A stretch of DNA of 64,000 nucleotides from Brevibacterium senegalense (lineage in GTDB: Bacteria > Actinomycetota > Actinomycetes > Actinomycetales > Brevibacteriaceae). Where the stretch lies: NCBI RefSeq assembly GCF_000285835.1, contig NZ_HE978604.1:184727-248726 (forward strand). The letters are read 5' to 3'. The translations under genes and the position numbers were made by a program. The notes under the pieces are model-generated. The model ran no database searches and had not been told where the DNA came from. It was given only the letters and a program-made list of their open reading frames with translations. This document shows, in pieces, positions 35,125-43,718 of this stretch (within the stretch, counting starts at the first letter, position 1; each line of letters begins with the position of its first letter).

Positions 35125-35565
35125 TCACTCCCCGCTGGGGCGCCTGCGGGTCTGCTTGATCTCCGACCGCCGCTTCTTCGCCTGCAGCCTGCGCCGCTTC
35201 GACCCGCGGGTGGGCTTCGTGGGACGACGGGGAACGGGAGGCGCGACGCCCTCGCGCAGCAGGTGGGCCAGCCGCTCGCGGGCGATCGTCCGGTTGCGCA
35301 TCTGGGACCGGTGGTCCTCCGCGCTCACCTGCAGGACGGTGCCCGCCAGGCGGGCGGCCAGCTGCCGCAGCGCTCGCGCCCGCTGCGCGTCATCCAACGC
35401 CGAGGTCGTCGCCAGGTCCACACTCAGCTGCACCTTCGAATCCGCCGTGTTCACGTGCTGGCCGCCCGGACCCGAGGATCGCGAGAACTGCTCGTGCAGC
35501 TCCGCCGCCGGCACCACGAGGCCCCGGGGCGCGCCCGGTCCCGGCGGCACCTGCAGATCGTCCAC
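35125..35565 (-). CDS. arfB: ArfB-type peptidyl-tRNA hydrolase (stalled ribosome rescue)
   Basis: A 146-residue class-I release-factor homologue. The catalytic GGQ sits in SSGPGGQHVNTADSKVQL near residue 32-50, and a Lys/Arg-rich C-terminal tail (KRRRLQAKKRRSEIKQTRRR) is the element that probes the empty mRNA channel. It hydrolyses peptidyl-tRNA on non-stop ribosomes without a codon. The start is GTG at 35565. Convergent with the VOC gene. Confidence 0.93.
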   Translation of the reverse strand: MDDLQVPPGPGAPRGLVVPAAELHEQFSRSSGPGGQHVNTADSKVQLSVDLATTSALDDAQRARALRQLAARLAGTVLQVSAEDHRSQMRNRTIARERLAHLLREGVAPPVPRRPTKPTRGSKRRRLQAKKRRSEIKQTRRRPSGE

Positions 35566-35570
35566 GGCGC

Positions 35571-36269
35571 TCAGCTCGTCTGAGGCTCGTCGGTCAGTCC
35601 GGCGTCGTCCGGGGTCCCGGTCCGGTCCGGCAGCTCCGCACCTTCCGGCTGACTCGCGTTCGGCATCCCCGCCTCGTCCGGCTGTCCTGCCACACTCGAC
35701 AGTCCCGGCTCATCCCGCAGCCGCGGCTCCACGCGATGCTGCGGGTGGAACCCGGACTTGTCCGCGTAGAACGCACGGATCCGGTCCATGTCTGCGGCAA
35801 CGTCCCCGGTCATCTGGAGCGTCGGTCCCAGCCCCGTCGTCATCGTCGTGCGATCGACGTAACCCAGGGTCAACGGCAGGCCGGTCTCCCGCGCGATCCG
35901 GTAGAACCCCGACTTCCAGTGCGTCTGTCCCTTCCGCGTGCCGTCCGGGGTGACGACGAGGCCGAACACCTCACCGTCCCGCACCCGCCGCACCATGTCG
36001 CGTACGACCGTGCCGGGGTTCTCCCGGTCGACCGGGACTCCGCCCAGGCCGCGCATGAGTGGACCGCGCCACGCGGCGAAGAGGCTCTTCTTGCCCAGCC
36101 ACCGCACGTCGATGCCCAACCGCCACGCGATCCCCAGCATGAAGACGAAATCCCAGTTCGACGTGTGGGGTGCGCCGATGAGGATCGTGGGCTGCGCGGG
36201 GGCAGGCTGCGTCCGCAGCGTCCACCGGCTGGTCAGCCAGAACGATCGTGCGATGAGGGAGCGAAGCAT
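35571..36269 (-). CDS. PlsC-like 1-acylglycerol-3-phosphate O-acyltransferase family protein
   Basis: A 232-residue acyltransferase. The usual catalytic NHxxxxD appears in a variant form, PHTSNWDF (H-x4-D retained), followed by LGKKSLF and a VTPDGTRKG segment in place of the FPEGTR motif. C-terminal 40 residues are disordered and rich in Asp, Glu, Thr and Pro. This is the branch of PlsC-like enzymes often annotated near lysophospholipid or glycerophospholipid metabolism. It ends six bases before the ArfB gene start on the same strand, so the two are probably co-transcribed. Divergent from a second acyltransferase. Confidence 0.85.
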   Translation of the reverse strand: MLRSLIARSFWLTSRWTLRTQPAPAQPTILIGAPHTSNWDFVFMLGIAWRLGIDVRWLGKKSLFAAWRGPLMRGLGGVPVDRENPGTVVRDMVRRVRDGEVFGLVVTPDGTRKGQTHWKSGFYRIARETGLPLTLGYVDRTTMTTGLGPTLQMTGDVAADMDRIRAFYADKSGFHPQHRVEPRLRDEPGLSSVAGQPDEAGMPNASQPEGAELPDRTGTPDDAGLTDEPQTS

Positions 36270-36353
36270 GCTCTCACCCTAGCCGGACCGCGCCTCGTTC
36301 CAGTCCTGCCACAACCGCCTCACACGCCTGTGGCCTGTGGAACACTGAGCCGC

Positions 36354-37607
36354 ATGAACCGCCCACGCACCGCCTCGACCCGACCGGATCCCGCGGTCTC
36401 GCTGGGGCCCTGGTACCGGGGCGTCCAGTCGGCCCTTCGGCGGGCCTACTTCGGGCGGGTGCGGGTGGTCGGGACTCAGCCGGGACCTCGGCGGCGGTCT
36501 CGTCTCATCGTCGCCAGCCACCGCAACGGCGCGCTGGACGGGGCGATCGTGCTGGCCGCGTTCCCGCACGCGCAGCACCTCGTGTCGCTGCAGCTGCTGC
36601 GCGGCCCGTTGCGAGTCCTCTTCACCGGCATCCCGGTCATCCGTGCCAAGGACGTCGAGCGGTACGGGATGGACCGGTCGCAGATCACGGATCCCGTCAC
36701 CGCGGGGGTGACGCACCTGCGCGACGGCGGCGACCTCGTCATCTTCCCCGAGGGCACCAGCGACTGGCGCCACGCCCCCGGCACCCACCAGCGCGGAGCC
36801 GCGAAGATCTGGTGCCGCCTGCAGGAGGAGGGGATCGACGTCGACGTCATCCCGGTGGGCCTCTTCTACGCCGCCCCCGAGCGTTACGGCTCCACGGTCC
36901 AGCCCTGGGTGGGGCCCGTCCTCGACCTGCCGCGCTCCACTGCCGGTCCGCGCATCGAGCGGGAGAAGGAGGCGCACCGGCTCATCACCGATGCCCTCGA
37001 CGCGGTGTCCGTGGACTGCCCGTCGCCGGCCGTGTTCGACCGTGTGCAGCAGCGGGCGGCGGCGAGGTCCAGGGCGGGGGAATCGTTCGCGGCCGCGTTC
37101 CTGGAGGAGCAGGAAGCGGCCCGGGGCAGGGCCGGCGATGCTGCCGGAACCGGGCCGTGCGCCGCCGGTGCGATTGCGGCAGGGAACCCCGTCGCCGAGG
37201 TCGCGGTCCCGTCGGGTGCCTCCGTCCCCGATAGATCGGTCGCCGAGGTCGCGGTCCCGTCGCCCTGGCCGCGTCGCCTGGGTCTGCTGCTGCACTGGCC
37301 CGTCTGGCCGGTGCTGGGGGCCTCCCACGTGGTGGGGCGGAAGGCCGATGCGCGCAACACGGTCTCGTTCTTCCGGGTGCTGGGGGGCGCGGGAGCGACC
37401 GTCGTCTGGGGTGCGGTGCTGCTGGGCGCGGGCATCACGGGGATCGCGACCGGGCACGGTCAGGCGACTGGGGTGACCGCTGCGGCGGGCGCCGTGAGCC
37501 TCGTGGCCGGGCGCCTGCTGGTGACCGCCCCGCGCTGGCAGCCGGACACCGCCCCGCTGACAGCACACGCTGCCGACCCCGTCTCCGATCCCCGCTCGTC
37601 CCGCTGA
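36354..37607 (+). CDS. PlsC domain acyltransferase with C-terminal membrane region
   Basis: A 417-residue protein. The N-terminal acyltransferase domain (about residues 30-215) has the catalytic HRNGALD motif, GIPVIRAKD and FPEGTSDW. The middle is low-complexity and includes two near-identical VAEVAVPS repeats, encoded by a 20-base DNA duplication. Two or three hydrophobic segments follow from about residue 310, indicating membrane attachment. It probably acylates a lysolipid or glycerophosphate. Start ATG at 36354. It is 22 bases upstream of the PEP-synthase-like gene. Confidence 0.86.
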   Translation: MNRPRTASTRPDPAVSLGPWYRGVQSALRRAYFGRVRVVGTQPGPRRRSRLIVASHRNGALDGAIVLAAFPHAQHLVSLQLLRGPLRVLFTGIPVIRAKDVERYGMDRSQITDPVTAGVTHLRDGGDLVIFPEGTSDWRHAPGTHQRGAAKIWCRLQEEGIDVDVIPVGLFYAAPERYGSTVQPWVGPVLDLPRSTAGPRIEREKEAHRLITDALDAVSVDCPSPAVFDRVQQRAAARSRAGESFAAAFLEEQEAARGRAGDAAGTGPCAAGAIAAGNPVAEVAVPSGASVPDRSVAEVAVPSPWPRRLGLLLHWPVWPVLGASHVVGRKADARNTVSFFRVLGGAGATVVWGAVLLGAGITGIATGHGQATGVTAAAGAVSLVAGRLLVTAPRWQPDTAPLTAHAADPVSDPRSSR

Positions 37608-37629
37608 TCCCCAACACGCAGGAGCTCTC

Positions 37630-40188
37630 ATGTCCCGTCTCATCGACTTCCACCACGACGACGCCGTCCGCCTGGACATGTCCGGAGGCAAGGGCGCGAG
37701 CCTCGCGAAGTCCGCCCGCGACCTGCCCGTGCCGCCCGGCATCATCGTGACGGCGGAGGCGTATGCGGACCTCATCGCGGATCTGCGCGGACAGATCCGG
37801 GGGATCCTGCGGGACGAGACGCTCGAGACCGCGGCCGCACAGGTGCAGGACCTGCTGCTCTCCCAGCCCGTGGACCAGAGGTGGGTGGGGGAGATCGAGG
37901 CGGCCATGGCATCCGCGGGATTGGCGGAGCGAGCCGTCGCAGTGCGGTCGTCGGGCACGATGGAGGACCTGCCGGGCGCGGCGTTCGCCGGCCAGCACGA
38001 CACGTACTTGGGTGTGCGGGGTGCGCAGGAGGTCGCGCGGGCGGTCAGGCGCTGCTACGCCTCGCTGTGGAACGCGCACGCGATGAAGTACCGCGATCGG
38101 CTGGGACTCGATCACCTGCAGGCGTCGATGGCGGTCGTCGTCCAGCAGATGGTCGAGGTGACCGCGGACGAGGCGGCGGGTGTGGCCTTCTCGATCGACC
38201 CGGTCCGCGGCGACCTGGGCACCGTTCTGGTGAACGCCTCCTACGGCCTGGGTGAGACCGTCGTGGGCGGCGAGGCGGAGGTCGACGAGTACCGCCTGGA
38301 CCGCGACGGGGGCGACGAGGTCGAGGTGCGGATCGCCCGCAAGCCCGTCGCGCTCGTGGTGGACGCGGGCACGCGCGACGGTGAGGGCGGCAGTGCGGGT
38401 GACGACGGCCTCGGCGGCGGCGACGGACACGGCGGGGTGCGTGAGGTGGAGGTCGCGCCGGAGCGTGTCGAGGCGGCCGCGATCGAGGCCCCCATGCGGG
38501 CGCAGGTCGCCGCACTGGCCGTGCGGGCGGAGGCGCACTTCGGGTTCCCGCAGGACATCGAGTGGGCGGTGAGCGAGGGGCGGCTGTTCCTGCTGCAGTC
38601 GCGGCCGGTCACGCGGGTGGCGCCCCGGTGGACGCGGGACGAGTCCGCGGAGCGGTACCCGACCCCGGTCACCCCGCTCACGTGGGACCTGGTCGAGGAG
38701 GGCTTCCACCGGTCGCTCAACCACAGCTTCGACCTCATGGGGCTGCCGCCGTTCGGCGACAAGTGGTTCGCGATGAAGGACTTCTACATCTACGGCAACC
38801 AGACGGCCGTCGAGCTCTACAGCGGGCGGTTCCCCGCTGCCCTGTTCCAGGACGTCGACAGCATCAGGGCGGCGCTGCCGGAGATCGCCCGCCGGTTCGC
38901 GTGGGTGCAGGATCTGCCGGTCCAGTGGATGCGCGATCTGGACACGTATCTGCTGGGGCTCGGGCGGCTGAGTCACGAGCCGCTGCGCGACAAGGACCTG
39001 GCGGGCCTGTGGGACCTGGTGCGGTCGATCAGCGACCTGGGCACCGCGTACTTCCTGCCCAACATCGCGATCTCACTGACGCAGACGACCCTGTACAAGG
39101 GACTGCTCACGCTCCTGTCGCTGGGACTGCCGGAAGGACAGGCGCAGCCGGTCTTCGACCAGCTGCTGGCGCAGACGGACACGAAGACCGGTCAGGTCAA
39201 CGACGAGCTGTGGCAGCTGTCGCGGACGATCCGCACCACGCCGGATCTGCTGGAGTTCCTGGACGGACTGTCGAGTGCTGAGGGGCACATGGACGAGCTG
39301 CGCGAGCAGTTCCCCGCATTCGCCCGCGAGCTGGACGAGTTCCTTTCCCGGCACGGACATCGCGAGCTGGACTTCGACGCCTACCACCCCACGTGGGTGG
39401 GCGCGCCCCACATCGTCGTCAACCAGCTGCGGGTGCTGGCGCATCGGGAGGAGGAGGGGCGGGCCTCGGCGAATCAGCTGCGCGCCCAGCAGGCGGAGGT
39501 CGAGCGGCAGGTGCTGGATGCGGTGCCGGACGACCTGCGGTACTTCGTGCAGGAGGTCATCCGCCTGGCCCGCACGTACACGGCGCTGGACGACTTGGAG
39601 CACTACCAGACCACCCGCCTGACACTGCCGATGCGCCGGGCGCTGGCGGAGCTGGGCGCACGACTGGTCGAGGCCGGTCACCTGGACGCCGCGGATGACG
39701 TGTACTTCCTCCACGTCGACACGATCGAGACGGCGGTGCGCGGCGGATCAGCGGAGGCGCTGGGGCGTCTGCGTGCGGAGGCGCAGGAGCTGCGGGCCGG
39801 CTACGAGGCGGCGGTCGACTCCGAGCCGGACTGGGTGCACGGACAGGCGGCGGCTGATGCTCCGACGGAGGGTGGGCTGACGGGGACGGCCGGCAGCCCC
39901 GGACAGGTCGAGGCGGAGGTGTACGTGGTGCACAGCCCCGACGACTTCCCGCGCTTCCCGGCGGGGGCGATCCTGGTGGCTCGGACGACGAATCCGGCGT
40001 GGACCGCGCTGTTCTACCAGGCGGCCGGGGTCATCACGGAGAGCGGCGGAGCGCTGTCCCATGGGGCGGTCACGGCGCGCGAGCTGGGGATCCCCGCCGT
40101 CATGAGCATCCGCGAGGCGACCCGCCGGTTCACGAACGGTCAGCGCGTGCGCATCGACGGCAGCGCGGGCACCGTCACGGAGCTGTGA
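37630..40188 (+). CDS. PEP synthase/rifampicin phosphotransferase-like enzyme
   Basis: An 852-residue dikinase-type enzyme. The ATP-grasp domain covers about residues 1-330: GGKGASLA near residue 19, AVRSSGTMEDLPGAAFAGQ near 104, and QDIEWAV and LLQSRPVTR at the end. A large substrate-specific domain follows. The swivelling phosphohistidine domain at the C-terminus has the catalytic His in GGALSHGAVTARELGIP. This order (ATP domain, middle domain, His domain) matches rifampicin phosphotransferase and PEP-synthase-like proteins rather than true PpsA, whose C-terminal PEP/pyruvate TIM barrel is missing. Either antibiotic inactivation or phosphorylation of another small molecule is possible. Confidence 0.88.
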   Translation: MSRLIDFHHDDAVRLDMSGGKGASLAKSARDLPVPPGIIVTAEAYADLIADLRGQIRGILRDETLETAAAQVQDLLLSQPVDQRWVGEIEAAMASAGLAERAVAVRSSGTMEDLPGAAFAGQHDTYLGVRGAQEVARAVRRCYASLWNAHAMKYRDRLGLDHLQASMAVVVQQMVEVTADEAAGVAFSIDPVRGDLGTVLVNASYGLGETVVGGEAEVDEYRLDRDGGDEVEVRIARKPVALVVDAGTRDGEGGSAGDDGLGGGDGHGGVREVEVAPERVEAAAIEAPMRAQVAALAVRAEAHFGFPQDIEWAVSEGRLFLLQSRPVTRVAPRWTRDESAERYPTPVTPLTWDLVEEGFHRSLNHSFDLMGLPPFGDKWFAMKDFYIYGNQTAVELYSGRFPAALFQDVDSIRAALPEIARRFAWVQDLPVQWMRDLDTYLLGLGRLSHEPLRDKDLAGLWDLVRSISDLGTAYFLPNIAISLTQTTLYKGLLTLLSLGLPEGQAQPVFDQLLAQTDTKTGQVNDELWQLSRTIRTTPDLLEFLDGLSSAEGHMDELREQFPAFARELDEFLSRHGHRELDFDAYHPTWVGAPHIVVNQLRVLAHREEEGRASANQLRAQQAEVERQVLDAVPDDLRYFVQEVIRLARTYTALDDLEHYQTTRLTLPMRRALAELGARLVEAGHLDAADDVYFLHVDTIETAVRGGSAEALGRLRAEAQELRAGYEAAVDSEPDWVHGQAAADAPTEGGLTGTAGSPGQVEAEVYVVHSPDDFPRFPAGAILVARTTNPAWTALFYQAAGVITESGGALSHGAVTARELGIPAVMSIREATRRFTNGQRVRIDGSAGTVTEL

Positions 40189-40264
40189 GGGGGCGAGGTT
40201 CGGTCACGTGAGGGGCGGTCTGGCACGAGAGGGCGGCCCGCCGATCGATTCGTGCGAAGTACTG

Positions 40265-40372
40265 GAATGCTCGCACGTACAACGCGAGAGAAGTGTGAAG
40301 AAGTGAGGGTGCGTGGGAGCCCGGAAACAGTTCTCGCGTTGTGCGGGAATGCTCGCATGCACAACGCGAGAA
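40265..40372. repeat. repeated and inverted GCTCGCA...CAACGCGAGAA motif
   Basis: The intergenic region holds GAATGCTCGCACGTACAACG at 40265 onward, extending to GCGAGA, and a near copy from 40347 (GAATGCTCGCATGCACAACG, then CGAGAA). An inverted copy, TTCTCGCGTTGTGC at 40331-40344, pairs perfectly (14 bp) with GCACAACGCGAGAA at 40359-40372. It lies between two convergent genes. It could be a bidirectional terminator, a protein-binding site or a REP-like element. Confidence 0.6.
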
Positions 40373-40421
40373 AACGCGTAGGTAGATGAGGGGCACAGCC
40401 AGGGCCACGCCGGCCGCGCGC

Positions 40422-41879
40422 TCAGGGTGTCGGCTCCGCCTCCGCGTCCTTCGCGGGAGCAGCCGGGCCGTGGGAGTCGCGGATGAAGAACGCGCCCACG
40501 AAGCCCAGGAAGGCCACGATCGCGGCGACCAGGAACGCCACGTTCGCGCCGTGGATCTGCCCGGCGATCCCATACTCCTCCGGATCCCGGGCGCTTGCGA
40601 CCATGACGGTGACGAGCACCGCCGTGCCCACGGAGGCGGCGATCTGGCGCAGCGTGTTGTTGAGCGCCGTGCCGTGCGGGATGAGGCTCATGGGCAGCTG
40701 GTTCAGCGCGGCGGTCGTCACCGGCATGATGACCATCGCCGTGCCCATCATCCTCACCGTGTTGACGATCGTGAGGTAGAGGAACGACGTGTCCGGGGTG
40801 AGGAACGCCAGTGCGAGCGTCGACACCGCCAGCAGCAGGAACCCGGGGACCGCCAGCCACTTCGCGCCCACCGCATCGAAGATCCGGCCGGTGATGGGGG
40901 AGGCGGCACCCATGACGACCGCGCCGGGCAGCAGCGCCAGACCGGACTCCATCGCGGTGAAGTCGTTCATGTTCTGCATGTACATCGGGATGATGAGCAT
41001 GCCGCCGATCATCGCGATGAAGACGAGCATGCCCAGCACCGTGTTGAGCGTGAACATGCGGTTCCTCAGGACTCGCAGCTGCAGCAGCGGTTCCGGCAGG
41101 CGCAGCTGGCGGGCGATGAACCACGTGAGCATCACGGCGCCCACCGCCAGCGGCACGTAGACGGACGGGCTCGCCCACCCGTAGTCGCCGGCCCCGCCGA
41201 AGCCGAACAGGAGTCCGCCGAACCCGAACGACGACAGGATGATCGAGAGGACGTCCAGGCGGGGGTTCGTCTGCTCCGTGACGTTCCGCAGCATGACGTA
41301 GGCGAAGATCGCGGCGATCACCGCGATCGGCAGCATCATGATGAAGAGGACCTCCCACGGCAGGTGGTCGACGATCCAGCCGGAGAGGCTGGGGCCGATC
41401 GCCGGGGCGAAGGAGATGACGAGGCCGAAGGTGCCCATCGCGGACCCGCGCTTCTCCACCGGGAAGATCGCGAACAGGATCGTCTGCATGAGCGGGATGA
41501 TGAGTCCGCCGCTCATCGCCTGCACGACCCGGCCCAGCAGCAGGACGGGGTAGACGGGCGCGATCGCGCAGATGATCGTCCCCGCGATGAAGAGTCCCAT
41601 CGCGGTGAGGAAGAGGGTGCGGGTCGTGAACTTCTGGATGAGGAACGCTGTGACCGGGATCATGATGCCGTTGACCAGCATGAAGATCGTCGTCACCCAC
41701 TGCGCTTCACCGGCGGTGATCCCGAAGTCCCGCATGAACGCCGGCAGCGCGGTGTTGAGGAGCGTCTGGTTGAGGATGATGACGAAGGCCCCTGACAGCA
41801 GGACCGCCATGAGGATGTTCCGCCCGCCCGCGGAGTGGTCGTAGGCCTGAGACCGCGACGAGTCAGCCACGTGCGTCAC
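40422..41879 (-). CDS. MFS drug efflux transporter of the DHA2 family
   Basis: A 485-residue membrane protein with about 14 transmembrane segments. Motifs include ILNQTLLNTALPAFMRDFGI in the first helix and loop, WVTTIFMLVNGIMIPVTAFL, LLLGRVVQAMSGGLIIPLMQ and the GPSLSGWIVD motif C. The start chosen is GTG at 41879, overlapping the end of the tetR gene by 17 bases; GTG at 41870 is an alternative. A proton-driven multidrug exporter is likely, repressed by the coupled TetR protein. Confidence 0.92.
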   Translation of the reverse strand: MTHVADSSRSQAYDHSAGGRNILMAVLLSGAFVIILNQTLLNTALPAFMRDFGITAGEAQWVTTIFMLVNGIMIPVTAFLIQKFTTRTLFLTAMGLFIAGTIICAIAPVYPVLLLGRVVQAMSGGLIIPLMQTILFAIFPVEKRGSAMGTFGLVISFAPAIGPSLSGWIVDHLPWEVLFIMMLPIAVIAAIFAYVMLRNVTEQTNPRLDVLSIILSSFGFGGLLFGFGGAGDYGWASPSVYVPLAVGAVMLTWFIARQLRLPEPLLQLRVLRNRMFTLNTVLGMLVFIAMIGGMLIIPMYMQNMNDFTAMESGLALLPGAVVMGAASPITGRIFDAVGAKWLAVPGFLLLAVSTLALAFLTPDTSFLYLTIVNTVRMMGTAMVIMPVTTAALNQLPMSLIPHGTALNNTLRQIAASVGTAVLVTVMVASARDPEEYGIAGQIHGANVAFLVAAIVAFLGFVGAFFIRDSHGPAAPAKDAEAEPTP

Positions 41880-42612
41880 CGTCCGTCCCGGTCGCGGAGG
41901 TCTGGCCGCCCGTCCTTGCAGGTGCGGTCGGGCCGCCCGTCCCATCCCACGTGCCCCCGTCCGTCAGGAGCCCGTTCTCCAGCAGGTCGAACGCGGCGCT
42001 GATCCGATCGGACAGCAGCGTGGTGCCGTCGGCTGCCCAGCGGTCGATCGCCACGCGCATCGCGGCACCGGCGACCCCCGCGATGAGCGCCGGCCGCGGG
42101 TCCTTCGCCGGATCGACGCCCATCCGCGTGCCGACCGACTCCGCCAGCAGGTTCTCCATCCGCGCGTTGAGGCTCAGCTGCCGGGCCAGCAGCACGGGGT
42201 GCTGCGCCACCAGTCGCTGACGGGCGAGGGTGCGCTCACGGTCCGAGTTCATGACGGAGAACAGGTCCGTCTCCGTGATGACCGCGCGGATCGCGTGGAG
42301 CGGCGATTCCTCCGCGGGGCGCTCGACGATGAGCGGCTGCAGTGTGCGCGCGCCGGCGGCGGAGTCCATCACCAGCGCGTCCTCCTTGTGCGCGAAGTAG
42401 TTGAAGAAAGTGCGCGGCGAGATCTGCGCGCGAGCGGCGATCCCGTCGACGGTGAGCGCGTCGAGCCCCACCTCCACCGCCAGGTCGAGGGCGGCGGTGC
42501 GGATCGCGCGTCGGGTGTCGTTCTTCTTGCGGGCGCGCAGGCCCGTGTCGGTCTGCGGTGCGTTGCTCTGCGGGTCGGGCGTGGGGGAGGGTGTGGCGTC
42601 TGCAGTCATCAC
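41863..42612 (-). CDS. TetR family repressor of the adjacent MFS pump
   Basis: A 249-residue regulator. The N-terminal helix-turn-helix spans about residues 30-80 (TRRAIRTAALDLAVEVG, then IAARAQISPRTFFNYFAHKEDA). The ligand-binding C-terminal domain is followed by a Gly/Thr-rich tail. It overlaps the pump gene, so both are co-transcribed from the same promoter. A palindromic site lies 20 bases upstream of its start. Ligand unknown. Confidence 0.92.
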   Translation of the reverse strand: MMTADATPSPTPDPQSNAPQTDTGLRARKKNDTRRAIRTAALDLAVEVGLDALTVDGIAARAQISPRTFFNYFAHKEDALVMDSAAGARTLQPLIVERPAEESPLHAIRAVITETDLFSVMNSDRERTLARQRLVAQHPVLLARQLSLNARMENLLAESVGTRMGVDPAKDPRPALIAGVAGAAMRVAIDRWAADGTTLLSDRISAAFDLLENGLLTDGGTWDGTGGPTAPARTGGQTSATGTDGDARG

Positions 42613-42632
42613 TCATGACACTACGTGCACAT

Positions 42633-42647
42633 TTGCAGTGACTGCAA
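42633..42647. promoter_or_regulatory. palindromic TetR operator candidate overlapping the promoter
   Basis: TTGCAGT-G-ACTGCAA is a perfect 7-1-7 palindrome. On the minus strand its first half is a TTGCAG -35 box, with TAGTGT 18 bases further as a possible -10, just before the tetR start. Autorepression of the tetR-MFS operon by binding here is the simplest reading. Confidence 0.7.
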
Positions 42648-42774
42648 TGAAGACCGGGTGAGAGTCCTCACCCGGGCCCACGGCGAGCCCTCCCGCCCGG
42701 ACAGCGACGGCGGGCCGGCGCCTCCCCGGACGCGGTCGCTCCGCGGAGGCGGGCCTGACGCAGAGGTCGATCAC

Positions 42775-43557
42775 TCAGAGGTGGATCGTCACGTCGCCGT
42801 CCTCACGCAGCGCGGTCGCCAGCTCCTCCGTCGCCTGCGACTCCTTCTGCGCGGTCACCTGCTGCTCGAGCTGCGGCTCGACGTCCTCCATCGGCGGCAT
42901 CTCCTGCGCGGCCTGGCCGCCCTGCTGCGCCATCTGCTCCTGCTGCGAGACCGCCTGGTCGTAGGCCTGCTGCATCTCCTCATCGCTGGCCTCGAACGGG
43001 CCGGACTCCTCCTGGACCAGCAGAGACACGGTCTCCTGCGACGCGACCTGCTCGCGGACCGCGTCCTCGTCCATGCCCTGCTGGCCCATCGCCTCGAGGA
43101 ACTCGTCGGGGCTCATCTGGTTCTGCTCCGCAGCCTCCGCCAGTGCGTCGTCGATGTCCGAGTCGTCCGGCTCGATCCCACGGTCGGCCGCCTCCTGCTC
43201 CAGCAGCTCGACGCTCACGAGGCTGTCGACGAGATCCTGCTTGAGCTGGTCCTGATCGACCTGCTGCCCGGTCTGCTGCGACTGCATCGCCTGCGCCTGG
43301 AACTGGGACTCGTAGGGGCCGGAGAAATCGTCCTTCGTGATCTCCTCGCCGTTGACCTCCGCGACGACGTCGGGGACGTCGGACAGGTCCGGCTCCGCCG
43401 CAGAGGCCGCCTCACCCGATGCTGCCGGGTCCTGTCCCTGCGCGGCTGAGTCCGTCGCGGCCGGGTCCTGTTCCGTGCCGCCGCCGGACCCTCCGCAGGC
43501 GCCCAGCGTCAGCACCGCCGCCGTCCCGATCGCGATGCCCATCGTCTTCAAATCCAT
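42775..43557 (-). CDS. SurA/PrsA N-terminal-domain lipoprotein (chaperone-like)
   Basis: A 260-residue lipoprotein. The signal peptide has the lipobox LGAC with Cys at residue 21. An acidic, Ala/Gln-rich linker is followed by a SurA-N-like helical chaperone domain (DVVAEVNGEEITKDDF, then LVDSLVSVELLEQEAADRG). No peptidyl-prolyl isomerase domain is seen. The remainder is extremely Gln/Glu-rich. It probably assists folding or retention of exported proteins on the outer face of the membrane. Confidence 0.87.
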   Translation of the reverse strand: MDLKTMGIAIGTAAVLTLGACGGSGGGTEQDPAATDSAAQGQDPAASGEAASAAEPDLSDVPDVVAEVNGEEITKDDFSGPYESQFQAQAMQSQQTGQQVDQDQLKQDLVDSLVSVELLEQEAADRGIEPDDSDIDDALAEAAEQNQMSPDEFLEAMGQQGMDEDAVREQVASQETVSLLVQEESGPFEASDEEMQQAYDQAVSQQEQMAQQGGQAAQEMPPMEDVEPQLEQQVTAQKESQATEELATALREDGDVTIHL

Positions 43558-43718
43558 GTGGTCTCCTGTGCTCGGGCGAACGGTGCCCGCCTCTGCCCGG
43601 CTGTCCGCGCGTGCGGCTGTCCGGCTGTGTGCGTGCGACCGTCCAGGCTAGTGATCGGACCTGACCGGCGTGGGAGTCCACGCTGAATACGCGCTGAACC
43701 GGGGCGGACGGAGTGCCT

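Noticed and set aside
42840..43060. Gln/Glu-rich repetitive coding segment in the SurA-like gene
   Set aside because: Low-complexity amino-acid composition rather than DNA repeats; no tandem unit was found.
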